64,000 nucleotides of DNA from Zea mays. Lineage: Eukaryota > Streptophyta > Magnoliopsida > Poales > Poaceae. Below are positions 44,523 to 56,028 of this stretch, piece after piece; position 1 is the stretch's first letter; every line of letters starts with the position of its first letter. The position numbers and the translations under genes are program-made. The notes under the pieces were generated by a model. That model made no database searches, was not told where the DNA came from, and saw only the letters and a program-made list of their open reading frames with translations. The DNA lies in the NCBI RefSeq assembly GCF_902167145.1, contig NC_050096.1, forward strand, positions 184,733,825 to 184,797,824. Direction: 5' to 3'.

Positions 44523-45440
44523 TGAAAGCATCCAGGCCCCTGGTTGGTTTTAGTGATTAATGACAACATAAGATTATATGTGACTAACGTGTGTTTTGCA
44601 GAGCAAATGGTAAGTTAGGTCGTATTATAGGAAGTTGTGTTGCAACGGTGAAAACAATTCCTGAGATGAGAACTTGAAGCGGCGGCTGAAAAGACGAATC
44701 AAAAGATGAAGATCTTCATATTCCAAGTGTCGAAGGAGTTGCGGGCACTTGGTATAGAATTAGGTCTTCTATTTTTATTTTATTGTATTATAAAGAGGGG
44801 TTGTGGATGAGTAGTTTGACCAAGAGTTTTCTAGTGTAGTGTTGGTGCATATTCACACTCACATCTAGTGCTAGATGTCACTCTATAACACACTCACAAG
44901 TTAGAACGAAAACAATTTAGAAAAACCAAAGGAAAAAGGAATTAGGGTTGTTGTCTTAGGGGCACCGGACTGTCCGGTGTGCACAAGACTGTCCGGTGCA
45001 CCCTCTGACAGTGGGGCCAGCCAGCCCTGGGGGCAGCGCCTCTGCCCCCGAGAAAACCCGAGAGCAACGAGTTTGAGAAATGAATTTTAGCGGTCACACC
45101 AGACTGTTCGGTGTGCACCGGACAGCTACTGTTCACTGTCCGGTGCACTGTCAACCCAACGACTACCTGTCAGAACTAGCTGTTGGAGCCGACCGTTGGC
45201 ACACCGTTGACGCACCGGTGGCACACCAGACTGTCCGATGCGCCCATGCGCAGAACAACCAGGTAACAGCTAGTTTGTTGGGTGGGGCTATTTATATCCT
45301 TTCCATCTACCTCATTGAGTGTCTTGCTGCCCACATTGAAGCCCACACATTGCTAGAGCATTGCAAGCACTACAAAGCCTAGTGAGGTGATTAGAAAATC
45401 TTAATCCCGTGTTAGGACCTCATTAGTGCAAGTGAGAGAT

Positions 45441-46762
45441 TGAAAGGGAATTAGGCTTACACCTAAGTCCTAAATAATTTTGGTGGTTAAATTGCCCAAC
45501 ACAAATCTTTGGACTAACTAGTTTGCCCAAGTGTATAGATTATACAGGTGTAAAAGGTTCATACTCAGCCAATAAAAAGACCAAGTTTTGGATTCAACAA
45601 AGGAGCAAAGGGGCAACCGAAGGCACCCCTGGTCTGGCGCACCGGACTGTCCGGTGTGCCACCGGACAGTGAACAGTACCTGTCCGGTGCACCGGGGGAC
45701 TCAGACTCAAACTCGCCACCTTCGGGAATTTCCAGGGGGACTCGGCTATAATTCACCGGACTGTCCGGTGTGCACCGGACATGTCCGGTGCTCCAAGGAA
45801 GCACGGTCTCCGGAACTCGCCAGCCTCGGGTTCGCGTGGCAGCCGCTCCGCTAAAATTCACCGGACTGTCCGGTGTGCACCGGACTGTCCGGTGAACCAG
45901 CGGAGCAACGGCTCTCTTCGGCGCCAACGGCTCCCTGCGGTGCATTTAATGCGCGCGCAGCGCGCGCAGACGTCAGACATGCCCATACCGGTGCACCGGA
46001 CATCAAACAGTACATGTCCGGTGTGCACCGGACACTCAGGAGGGCCCACAAGTCAGAAGCTCCAACGGCTAGAATCCAACGGCAGTGATGACGTGGCAGG
46101 GGCACCGGACTGTCCGGTGTGCACCGGACTGTCCGGTGCGCCATCGAGCAGAAGCCTCCAGCCAACGGTCAAGTTTGGTGGTTGGGGCTATAAATACCCC
46201 AACCACCCCACCATTCATTGCATCCAAGTTTTCCACTTCTCAACTACTACAAGAGCTCTAGCATTCAATTCTAGACACACTAAAGAGATCAAATCCTCTC
46301 CAATTCCACACAAAGTCCTAGTGACTAGTGAGAGTGATTTGCCGTGTTCATTTGAGCTCTTGCGCTTGGATTGCTTCTTTTCTTTCTCACTTGTTCTTGA
46401 GATCACAACTCCATTGTAATCAAGGCAAGAGGCACCAATTGTGTGGTGGCCCTTGCGGGGAAGTTTTGTTCCCGGCTTTGATTAGAGAAGAGAAGCTCAC
46501 TCGGTCCGTGGGACCGTTTGAGAGAGGGAAGGGTTGAAAGAGACCCGGCCTTTGTGGCCTCCTCAACGGGGAGTAGGTATGCAAGAACCGAACCTCGGTA
46601 AAACAAATCTCCGTGTCTCATTTGCTTATTCGCTTGGGATTTGTTTTGCGCCCTCTCTTGCGGACTCATTTATTATTACTAACGCTAACCCCGGCTTGTA
46701 GTTGTGTTTATATTTGTAAATTTCAGTTTCGCCCTATTCACCCCCCCTCTAGGCGACTATCA
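45441..46762 (+). repeat. 5' LTR of Opie-like element B
   Basis: TGAAAGGGAATTAGGCTTAC to GGCGACTATCA. It holds six exact CACCGGACTGTCCGGTG palindromes starting at 45640, 45754, 45859, 45878, 46103 and 46122, all upstream of the TATA box (46189-46196). It differs from the 3' LTR at 45717, 45902, 46068 and 46579 only. Confidence 0.95.
46189..46196 (+). promoter_or_regulatory. TATA box of Opie-like LTR B
   Basis: TATAAATA in TTGGGGCTATAAATACCCCA, identical at 54389-54396. The last CCGG palindrome pair ends about 50 bp upstream. Confidence 0.8.
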
Positions 46763-46764
46763 AT

Positions 46765-46776
46765 TGGTATCGGAGC
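46765..46776 (+). other. Primer-binding site, Opie-like B
   Basis: TGGTATCGGAGC two bases after the LTR. It differs by one base from the initiator-Met-type TGGTATCAGAGC seen in element A. Confidence 0.8.
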
Positions 46777-46810
46777 CCGGTGCTTCATTAGAGCCTAACC
46801 GCTCGAAGTG

Positions 46811-49498
46811 ATGTCGGGAGATCACGCCAAGAAGGAGATGGAGACCGGCGAAAAGCCCACTACAAGCTACGGGAGCACTTCATCGGAAGAGTCCCGCACC
46901 AAAAGGAGGGAGAAGAAGAAGAGCTCCTCCAACAAAGGGAAGGAGAAGAAATCTTCTTCTCACCACAAAGAGAAGAAGGAAAAATCTTCTTCCCACAAGC
47001 CACATCGGAAAGGCGACAAGCACAAGAGGATGAGGAAGGTGGTCTACTACGAGACCGACACTTCATCAACTTCTACCTCCGACTCCGATGCGCCCTCCGT
47101 CACTTCTAAGCGCCAAGAGCGCAAGAAGTATAGTAAGATCCCCCTACGCTACCCTCGCATTTCCAAACATACACCTTTACTTTCCGTCCCATTAGGCAAA
47201 CCACCAACTTTTGATGGTGAAGATTACGCTAGGTGGAGCGATTTAATGCGATTTCATCTAATCTCGCTCCACAAAAGTATATGGGATGTTGTTGAGTTAG
47301 GTGCACAGGTACCGTCGATAGGGGATGAGAACTATGATGAGGATGAGGTGGCCCAAATCGAGCACTTCAACTCTCAAGCAACGACGATACTCCTCGCCTC
47401 TTTAAGCAAAGAGGAGTATAACAAAGTACAAGGGTTGAAGAGCGCCAAGGAGATTTGGGATGTACTCAAAACCGCGCACGAGGGAGACGAGCTCACCAAG
47501 ATCACCAAGCGGGAAACGATCGAGGGGGAGCTCGGTCGGTTCCGGCTTCACAAAGGAGAGGAGCCGCAACACATGTACAACCGGCTCAAGACTTTGGTGA
47601 ACCAAGTGCGCAACCTCGGGAGCAAGAAGTGGGACGATCACGAAGTGGTAAATGTTATTTTAAGATCTCTCATTTTTCTTAATCCCACTCAAGTTCAATT
47701 GATTCGTGGTAATCCTAGATATACTAAAATGACCCCCGAGGAAGTTATCGGGCATTTTGTAAGTTTTGAGTGCATGATAGAAGGCTCGAGGAAAATCAAC
47801 GAGCTTGGCGACTCATCCGAAGCCCAACCCGTTGCATTCAAGGCAACGGAGGAGAAGAAGGAGGAGGCTACACCAAGTCGACAACCAATCGACGCCTCCA
47901 AGCTCGACAATGAGGAAATGGCGCTCGTCATCAAGAGCTTCCGTCAAATCCTCAAACAAAGGAGGGGGAAAGACTACAAGTCCCGCTCCAAGAAGGTTTG
48001 CTACAAGTGTGGTAAGCCCGGTCATTATATTGCTAAATGTCCTATGTCTAGCGACAGTGACCGAGGCGACGACAAGAAGGGGAGAAGAAAGGAGAAGAAA
48101 AGGTACTACAAGAAGAAGGGCGGCGATGCCCATGTTTGTCGGGAATGGGACTCCGACGAGAGCTCAAGCGACTCCTCCGACGACGAGGACGCCGCCAACA
48201 TCGCCGTCACCAAGGGACTCCTCTTCCCCAACGTCGGCCACAAGTGCCTCATGGCAAAGGACGGCAAAAAGAAGGTTAAATCTAAATCCTCCACTAAATA
48301 TGAATCCTCTAGTGATGACAATGCTAGTGATGAGGAAGATAATTTGCGTTCCCTTTTTGCCAACCTTAACATAGCTCAAAAAGAAAAATTGAATGAATTG
48401 GTTAGTGCTATTCATGAAAAGGACGACCTTTTGGATTCCCAAGAGGATTGTCTAATTAAAGAAAACAAAAAACATGTTAAGGTTAAAAAGGCTTATGCTC
48501 TAGAAGTAGAAAAATGTGAAAAATTATCTAGTGAGCTAAGCACTTGCCGTGAAATAATTGACAACCTTAGGAATGAAAATGCTATTTTAAATGCTAAGGT
48601 TGATTCTCATGCTTGTGATGTTTCAATTTCCACTCCTAGAGATAATAATGATGATTTGATTGCTAGGATTGAAGAATTGAACATTTCTCTTACTAGTCTT
48701 AGAATTGAGAATGAAAAATTGCTTGCTAAGGCTAAGGATTTTGATGTTTGCAATACTACCATTTCCGACCTTAGAACTAAGAATGATATCTTGCATGCTA
48801 AGGTTGTAGAATTAAAATCTTGCAAACCCTCTACATCTACCATTGAGCATGTTTCCATTTGTACTAGATGTAGAGATGTTGATATTAATGCTATTCATGA
48901 TCACATGGCTTTAATTAAAAAACAAAATGATCATATAGCAATATTAGATGCTAAAATTGCCGAGCATAACTTATAGAATGAAAAATTTAAATTTGCTAGA
49001 AGCATGCTTTATAATGGGAGACGTCCGGGCATTAAGGATGGCATTGGCTTCCAAAGGGGAGACAATGTCAAAATTAGTGCCCCTCCTAAAAGATTGTCCA
49101 ATTTTGTTAAGGGCAAGGCTCCCATGCCTCAGGATAACGAGGGTTACATTTTATACCCTACCGGTTATCCCGAGGACAAAATTAGGAAAATTCATTCTAG
49201 GAAGTCTCACTCTGGCCCTAATCATGCTTTTATGTATAAGGGAGAGACATCTAGCTCTAGGCAACCAACCCGTGCCAAGTTGCCTAGAAAGAAAACTCCT
49301 AATGCATCAAATGATCATGCTATTTCATTTAAAACTTTTGATGCTTCTTATGTGTTGACTAACAAATCCGGCAAAGTAGTTGCCAAATATGTTGGGGGCA
49401 AGCACAAGGGTTCAAAGACTTGTGTTTGGGTACCCAAAGTTCTTGTGTCTAATGCCAAAGGACCCAAAACCATTTGGGTACCTAAAGTCAAGAACTAA
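46811..49498 (+). pseudogene. gag of Opie-like B, one in-frame stop
   Basis: ATG 46811 (ATGTCGGGAGATC), stop TAA 49496-49498, about 895 codons. A Lys/Ser-rich N-terminus with KEKKSSSHHKEKKEKSSS is followed by the copia gag domain (KPPTFDGEDYARWSDLM, EIWDVLKTAHEGDEL), the zinc knuckle CYKCGKPGHYIAKC near 48000, coiled-coil repeats (48380-48970), and the C-terminal SMLYNGRRPGIKDGIGF and KTCVWVPKVL blocks. A single TAG at 48974-48976 lies between the coiled coil and the C-terminal block; element A has Glu there. The main capsid and knuckle are upstream of the stop, so a shortened Gag could still be made. Labelled pseudogene for the stop only. Confidence 0.85.
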
Positions 49499-49511
49499 AA
49501 TTGTTTTGTAG

Positions 49512-52500
49512 GTTTATGCATCCGGGGGCTCAAGTTGGATACTCGACAGCGGGTGCACAAACCACATGACAGGGGAGAAGAAGATGTTCTCCTCATATGA
49601 GAAAAACCTAGATCCCCAACGAGCTATCACCTTCGGGGATGGAAATCAAGGTTTGGTCAAAGGTCTTGGTAAAATAGCTATATCTCCTGACCATTCTATT
49701 TCCAATGTTTTTCTTGTAGATTCTTTAGATTACAACTTGCTTTCTGTTTCTCAATTATGTCAAATGGGCTACAACTGTCTATTCACTGATGTAAATGTCA
49801 CTGTCTTTAGAAGAAGTGATGATTCAATAGCATTTAAGGGAGTGTTAGAGGGTCAGCTATACTTGGTAGATTTTGATAGAGCTGAACTCGACACATGCTT
49901 AATTGCTAAGACTAACATGGGTTGGCTCTGGCACCGCCGACTAGCCCATGTTGGGATGAAGAATCTTCATAAGCTTCTAAAGGGAGAACACATTTTAGGA
50001 TTAACAAATGTTCATTTTGAGAAAGACAGGATTTGTAGCGCATGCCAGGCAGGGAAGCAAGTTGGAGTCCATCACCCACACAAGAACATCATGACGACCG
50101 ACAGGCCGCTTGAGCTACTCCACATGGATCTATTCGGCCCGATTGCTTACATAAGCATCGGCGGGAGTAAGTATTGTCTTGTTATTGTGGATGATTATTC
50201 TCGCTTCACTTGGGTATTCTTTTTACAGGAAAAATCTCAAACCCAAGAGACCTTAAAGGGATTCTTGAGACGAGCTCAAAATGAGTTCGGCTTAAGGATC
50301 AAGAAAATAAGAAGCGACAACGGGACGGAGTTCAAGAACTCTCGAATTGAAGGCTTCCTTGAGGAGGAGGGCATCAAGCATGAGTTCTCCTCTCCCTACA
50401 CGCCACAACAAAATGGTGTAGTGGAGAGGAAGAATCGAACTCTATTGGACATGGCAAGAACCATGCTTGATGAGTACAAGACACCGGACCGGTTTTGGGC
50501 CGAAGCGGTCAACACCGCCTGCTACGCCATCAACCGGTTATATCTTCACCGAATCCTCAAGAAGACATCATATGAACTCCTAACCGGTAAAAAGCCCAAC
50601 ATTTCATATTTTAGAGTTTTTGGTAGCAAATGCTTCATTCTTATTAAAAGAGGTAGAAAATCTAAATTTGCTCCTAAAACTGTAGAAGGCTTTTTACTTG
50701 GTTATGACTCAAACACAAGGGCATATAGGGTCTTTAACAAGTCCACTGGACTAGTTGAAGTCTCTTGTGACGTTGTGTTTGATGAAACTAACGGCTCTCA
50801 AGTAGAGCAAGTTGATCTTGATGAGATAGGTGAAGAACAGGCTCCATGCATCGCGCTAAGGAACATGTCCATCGGGGATGTGTGTCCTAAGGAATCCGAA
50901 GAGCCTCCAAGTACACAAGATCAACCATCCTCCTCCATGCAAGCATCTCCACCAACTCAAAATAAGGATGAGGCTCAAAATGATGAAGAGCAAAATCAAG
51001 AAGACGAGCCACCTCAAGATGATAGCAATGATCAAGGGGGAGATACAAATGATCAAGAAAAGGAGGATGAGGAAGAACCAAGACCGCCACACCCAAGAGT
51101 CCACCAAGCAATCCAACGAGATCACCCCGTCGACACCATCCTCGGCGACATTCATAAGGGGGTAACTACTCGATCTCGGGTTGCTCATTTTTGTGAACAT
51201 TACTCTTTTGTTTCCTCTATTGAGCCACACAGGGTAGAGGAAGCTCTCCAAGATTCGGATTGGGTGGTGGCGATGCAAGAGGAGCTCAACAATTTCACGA
51301 GGAATGAGGTCTGGCATTTAGTTCCACGTCCTAACCAAAATGTTGTAGGAACCAAATGGGTCTTCCGCAACAAGCAAGATGAGCATGGTGTGGTGACAAG
51401 GAACAAAGCTCGACTCGTAGCCAAAGGGTATTCACAAGTCGAAGGTTTGGATTTCGGTGAAACCTATGCACCCGTAGCTAGGCTTGAGTCAATTCGCATA
51501 TTATTGGCCTATGCTACTTACCATGGCTTTAAGCTCTATCAAATGGACGTGAAAAGTGCCTTCCTCAATGGACCAATCAAGGAAGAGGTCTATGTTGAGC
51601 AACCTCCCGGCTTTGAAGACAGTGAGTATCCTAATCATGTCTATAGGCTCTCTAAGGCGCTTTATGGGCTCAAGCAAGCCCCAAGAGCATGGTATGAATG
51701 CCTTAGAGATTTCCTTATTGCTAATGGCTTCAAAGTCGGCAAGGCCGATCCTACACTCTTTACTAAAACTCTTGAAAATGACTTGTTTGTATGCCAAATT
51801 TATGTTGATGATATTATATTTGGGTCTACTAACGAGTCTACATGTGAAGAGTTTAGTAGGATCATGACACAGAAATTCGAGATGTCGATGATGGGGGAGT
51901 TGAAGTATTTTCTAGGATTCCAAGTCAAGCAACTCCAAGAGGGCACCTTCATTTGCCAAACGAAGTACACTCAAGACATTCTAACCAAGTTTGGGATGAA
52001 GGATGCCAAACCCATCAAGACACCCATGGGAACTAATGGGCATCTCGACCTCGACACGGGAGGTAAGTCCGTGGATCAAAAGGTATACCGGTCGATGATT
52101 GGTTCATTGCTTTATTTATGTGCATCTCGACCGGACATTATGCTTTCCGTTTGCATGTGTGCAAGATTCCAATCCGACCCTAAGGAATCACACCTTACGG
52201 CCGTAAAACGAATTTTGAGATATTTGGCTTATACACCTAAGTTTGGGCTTTGGTACCCTCGGGGATCCACATTTGATTTGATTGGTTATTCGGATGCCGA
52301 TTGGGCGGGGTGCAAAATTAATAGGAAGAGCACATCAGGGACTTGCCAGTTCTTGGGAAGATCCTTGGTGTCTTGGGCTTCAAAGAAGCAAAATTCGGTC
52401 GCTCTTTCCACCGCCGAAGCCGAGTACATTGCCGCAGGACATTGTTGCGCGCAATTGCTTTGGATGAGGCAAACCCTGCGGGACTACGGTTACAAATTAA

Positions 52501-52757
52501 CCAAAGTCCCTTTGCTATGTGATAATGAGAGTGCAATCAAAATGGCCGACAATCCCGTCGAGCATAGCCGCACTAAGCACATAGCCATTCGGTATCATTT
52601 TCTTAGGGATCACCAACAAAAGGGGGATATCGAGATTTCTTACATTAACACTAAAGATCAATTAGCCGATATCTTTACCAAGCCACTTGATGAACAATCT
52701 TTTACCAGACTTAGGCATGAGCTCAATATTCTTGATTCTAGAAATTTCTTTTGCTAG
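49512..52757 (+). CDS. pol of Opie-like B: protease, integrase, RT, RNase H, uninterrupted
   Basis: Open from just after TAG 49509-49511 to TAG 52755-52757, 1,081 codons before the stop; the first Met is at 49566. The protease motif [15 protein letters not shown] begins before that Met, so initiation there would lose it. Order: protease; GAG-pre-integrase ([10 protein letters not shown] and ICSACQAGK, the HHCC zinc site); integrase core ([30 protein letters not shown], the D-D-E residues); reverse transcriptase ([35 protein letters not shown]); RNase H ([20 protein letters not shown]) ending [13 protein letters not shown]. All visible catalytic residues are present. It is one frame off from gag with no overlap, so how it is translated is unclear. 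Integrase before RT marks Ty1/copia. Confidence 0.93.
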   Translation, partial: VYASGGSSWILDSGCTNHMTGEKKMFSSYEKNLDPQRAITFGDGNQGLVKGLGKIAISPDHSISNVFLVDSLDYNLLSVSQLCQMGYNCLFTDVNVTVFRRSDDSIAFKGVLEGQLYLVDFDRAELDTCLIAKTNMGWLWHRRLAHVGMKNLHKLLKGEHILGLTNVHFEKDRICSACQAGKQVGVHHPHKNIMTTDRPLELLHMDLFGPIAYISIGGSKYCLVIVDDYSRFTWVFFLQEKSQTQETLKGFLRRAQNEFGLRIKKIRSDNGTEFKNSRIEGFLEEEGIKHEFSSPYTPQQNGVVERKNRTLLDMARTMLDEYKTPDRFWAEAVNTACYAINRLYLHRILKKTSYELLTGKKPNISYFRVFGSKCFILIKRGRKSKFAPKTVEGFLLGYDSNTRAYRVFNKSTGLVEVSCDVVFDETNGSQVEQVDLDEIGEEQAPCIALRNMSIGDVCPKESEEPPSTQDQPSSSMQASPPTQNKDEAQNDEEQNQEDEPPQDDSNDQGGDTNDQEKEDEEEPRPPHPRVHQAIQRDHPVDTILGDIHKGVTTRSRVAHFCEHYSFVSSIEPHRVEEALQDSDWVVAMQEELNNFTRNEVWHLVPRPNQNVVGTKWVFRNKQDEHGVVTRNKARLVAKGYSQVEGLDFGETYAPVARLESIRILLAYATYHGFKLYQMDVKSAFLNGPIKEEVYVEQPPGFEDSEYPNHVYRLSKALYGLKQAPRAWYECLRDFLIANGFKVGKADPTLFTKTLENDLFVCQIYVDDIIFGSTNESTCEEFSRIMTQKFEMSMMGELKYFLGFQVKQLQEGTFICQTKYTQDILTKFGMKDAKPIKTPMGTNGHLDLDTGGKSVDQKVYRSMIGSLLYLCASRPDIMLSVCMCARFQSDPKESHLTAVKRILRYLAYTPKFGLWYPRGSTFDLIGYSDADWAGCKINRKSTSGTCQFLGRSLVSWASKKQNSVALSTAEAEYIAAGHCCAQLLWMRQTLRDYGYKLTKVPLLCDNESAIKMADNPVEHSRTKHIAIRYHFLRDHQQKGDIEISYINTKDQLADIFTKPLDEQSFTRLRHELNILDSRNFFC

Positions 52758-53640
52758 CTTGCACACATAGCTCATTTAAATACCTTTGATCATATCTCTT
52801 TTATATGCTATGACTAATGTGTTTTCAAGTCTATTTCAAACCAAGTCATAGGTATATTGAAAGGGAATTGGAGTCTTCGGCGAAGACAAAGGCTTCCACT
52901 CCGTAACTCATGCTTCGCCATCACTCCGAGCAACTCTCTATTCCTTGGGGAGAAATGAGCATCAAAGAAAAGGACTTCATCCTTGGAGGAGAGAGTAAAA
53001 GCTCAAAAGCAAAAGGACCGGATTTCGTCTTTGGTATAATCTTAACTCATTTACTTTTGACCAAAGGGGAAGAAATTACTTTAAGGGCTCTAATGATTCC
53101 GTTTTTGGCGATTCATGCCAAAAAGGGGGAGAAATGAGCCCAAAGCAAAAGGACCGCACCACCACCACCAAATTCAAAAACTTAGTGCTTTCCAAAAGTC
53201 TTTATCATTTGGTATCCTATTGTGTTCAAAAGGGGGAGAAAGTAGTATTTCAAAAATGGTATATCAAAACCCTCTTGAACACTAAGAGGTGGATCTCTTT
53301 TAGGGGGAGTTTTGTTTAGTCAAAGGAAAAGCATTTGAAATAGGTGGAGAAAATTTCAAATCTTGAAAATGCTTTACAAACTCTTATTCATTTACCTTTG
53401 ACTATTTGCAAAAGATCTTTGAAATGGATTTACAAAAAGAATTTGCAAAAACAAAACATGTGGTGTAAACGTGGTCCAAAATGTTACATAAGAAAGGAAC
53501 ATTCCATGCATATCTTGTAAGTAGTTATATTGGCTCAATTCCAAGCAACCTTTACACTTACATTATGCAAACTAGTTCAATTATGCACTTCTATATTTGC
53601 TTTGGTTTGTGTTGGCATCAATCACCAAAAAGGGGGAGAT
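52758..53640 (+). other. 3' untranslated region and polypurine tract of Opie-like B
   Basis: Several purine runs (AAGGGGGAGAAATGAG near 53124, TTTAGGGGGAGTTTTG near 53299) and a final AAAAAGGGGGAGAT abutting the 3' LTR. The last is the probable polypurine tract. Repeated purine-run segments are shared with element A. No gene. Confidence 0.75.
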
Positions 53641-54962
53641 TGAAAGGGAATTAGGCTTACACCTAAGTCCTAAATAATTTTGGTGGTTAAATTGCCCAAC
53701 ACAAATCTTTGGACTAACTAGTTTGCCCAAGTGTATAGATTATACAGGTGTAAAAGGTTCATACTCAGCCAATAAAAAGACCAAGTTTTGGATTCAACAA
53801 AGGAGCAAAGGGGCAACCGAAGGCACCCCTGGTCTGGCGCACCGGACTGTCCGGTGTGCCACCGGACAGTGAACAGTACCTGTCCGGTGCACCGGGGGAC
53901 TCAGACTCAAACTCGCTACCTTCGGGAATTTCCAGGGGGACTCGGCTATAATTCACCGGACTGTCCGGTGTGCACCGGACATGTCCGGTGCTCCAAGGAA
54001 GCACGGTCTCCGGAACTCGCCAGCCTCGGGTTCGCGTGGCAGCCGCTCCGCTAAAATTCACCGGACTGTCCGGTGTGCACCGGACTGTCCGGTGAACCAG
54101 CAGAGCAACGGCTCTCTTCGGCGCCAACGGCTCCCTGCGGTGCATTTAATGCGCGCGCAGCGCGCGCAGACGTCAGACATGCCCATACCGGTGCACCGGA
54201 CATCAAACAGTACATGTCCGGTGTGCACCGGACACTCAGGAGGGCCCACAAGTCAGAAGCTCCAACGACTAGAATCCAACGGCAGTGATGACGTGGCAGG
54301 GGCACCGGACTGTCCGGTGTGCACCGGACTGTCCGGTGCGCCATCGAGCAGAAGCCTCCAGCCAACGGTCAAGTTTGGTGGTTGGGGCTATAAATACCCC
54401 AACCACCCCACCATTCATTGCATCCAAGTTTTCCACTTCTCAACTACTACAAGAGCTCTAGCATTCAATTCTAGACACACTAAAGAGATCAAATCCTCTC
54501 CAATTCCACACAAAGTCCTAGTGACTAGTGAGAGTGATTTGCCGTGTTCATTTGAGCTCTTGCGCTTGGATTGCTTCTTTTCTTTCTCACTTGTTCTTGA
54601 GATCACAACTCCATTGTAATCAAGGCAAGAGGCACCAATTGTGTGGTGGCCCTTGCGGGGAAGTTTTGTTCCCGGCTTTGATTAGAGAAGAGAAGCTCAC
54701 TCGGTCCGTGGGACCGTTTGAGAGAGGGAAGGGTTGAAAGAGACCCGGCCTTTGTGGCCTCCTCAACGGGGAGTAGGTTTGCAAGAACCGAACCTCGGTA
54801 AAACAAATCTCCGTGTCTCATTTGCTTATTCGCTTGGGATTTGTTTTGCGCCCTCTCTTGCGGACTCATTTATTATTACTAACGCTAACCCCGGCTTGTA
54901 GTTGTGTTTATATTTGTAAATTTCAGTTTCGCCCTATTCACCCCCCCTCTAGGCGACTATCA
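53641..54962 (+). repeat. 3' LTR of Opie-like element B
   Basis: 1,322 bp, offset from the 5' LTR by exactly 8,200 bp with no indels. The four differences are at 53917 (T for C), 54102 (A for G), 54268 (A for G) and 54779 (T for A). Confidence 0.96.
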
Positions 54963-55517
54963 GAGAGCCATCTAGAGCATACACCACATGCATTAGGCTT
55001 CTCTTGGTCAAGTGAAAGTCTATGGTTTGTTACTCTTGGTGATCGGTATCACCTAGACGGCTTGGTGGCGATTGTAGAGCGGTGATCACCCCGGAGGATT
55101 TGTTGGTGACCCGACTCAAGATTGTACGTGGTCGTGAGGGATCCATCACGCTAGAGTGGCAAAGGATCACCTCATAGTGAGCACTTGGTTCTTGCTAGGA
55201 CCAAGGGGGAGTGATACCCTTGCACGGGTGCTCCAACGAGGACTAGGGAAGAGTGCCGACTCTTCGATATCCCGACAAAAAATTGGAGGAGTCTTCTTAA
55301 CCTTGCTTTACATTCCACATTTAATTTGAGCATTTCACTTTGTTCAATTTCTTAGCAAGTATTTGAAGTAATGACCTAGGGTTGTTGTTTTTCTAGTAGT
55401 ATTTACTTATTGCTAGTAGTTGGGTGAAGTTGGGCTCTTGCTTAGGGCTTAATAGTTGTTGAATTTTTAGAAAAGCCCAATTCACCCCCTCTTGGGCATC
55501 GTGATCCTTTCAGTGTA

Positions 55518-56028
55518 CACCAGTGATACTCAAATACTCAGCCTCAATAGGGAGTAGGGTGTTACGCATTCTAGCGGCCCGAACCTGTATAAACACTTAT
55601 GTGATCCGACGTGCACCTGCATGTACCATCGAGTCACCATCAATGTCGTCGTACTGCTCAATAGCATCACTTGGGGAACCTTGTGGTGCGTAGTTAGGTC
55701 ATAAACACCGACATTCCTTGTTTAGGAGAGGCACGTGATCATCCAGGATAAGCGGGTTGGCTGCAATGGGGGGAGGGCTTGGATAGGAGTCGTAGGAGGC
55801 AGGGCTGAGGAGGGATGATCCAAAAGATACTGACCATTTGATTGTGATTGAGTAAGAGAGAGGTGGTAAATAAAGCGATCAGAAGCGTTGGTTTTGAAGT
55901 GGGGATTTGGCTAGGATTATTCTTTTGTGTGTACCTAGTGATGTTTCAACTGATGAGTTATATAGGGGTATAGATTTATGCCATACCAAAATAGTGGGCT
56001 TTATACCAGGCTGCATAGCCATCTATCG
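55518..56028. other. Remnant repeat-like sequence right of the copia solo LTR
   Basis: Continues 43896-44522. Contains GTAGGGTGTTACGCATTCTA and CCGAACCTGTATAAACAC, phrases I associate with old gypsy-type maize repeats. No gene. Confidence 0.4.

Larger units (their letters stand above)
45441..54962 (+). mobile_element. Opie-like copia retrotransposon B, young and nearly intact
   Basis: 9,522 bp. LTRs 45441-46762 and 53641-54962 have equal length (1,322 bp) and I count four differences. It has a primer site, gag 46811-49498 with one stop, an uninterrupted pol 49512-52757, and a 3' region with a polypurine tract. Flanks GAGAT (45436-45440) and GAGAG (54963-54967) are a 5-bp duplication with one mismatch. 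It sits inside a copia solo LTR. Confidence 0.95.
44523..55512 (+). mobile_element. Copia-type solo LTR, split by Opie-like B
   Basis: Two segments, 44523-45440 and 54963-55512, about 1.46 kb together. It starts TGAAAGCATCCAGGCCCC and ends GATCCTTTCA, with perfect 5-bp duplications GTGTA at 44518-44522 and 55513-55517, 11 kb apart. The left segment carries CACCGGACTGTCCGGTG (44963-44979) and a TATA-like GGCTATTTATATCC near 45286. The ends resemble Opie-type LTRs but the body differs. No internal sequence of this family is present, so it is a solo LTR. Confidence 0.88.

Noticed and set aside
45565..46419. Several frames of 88-212 codons in the Opie-like B LTRs, repeated at 53765-54619
   Set aside because: They follow the CCGG palindromes and lie upstream of or across the TATA box; they occur in both LTRs and show no domain.
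49566..49568. First Met as the true start of Opie-like B pol
   Set aside because: It would cut off the protease active-site motif WILDSG that lies just upstream in the same frame.
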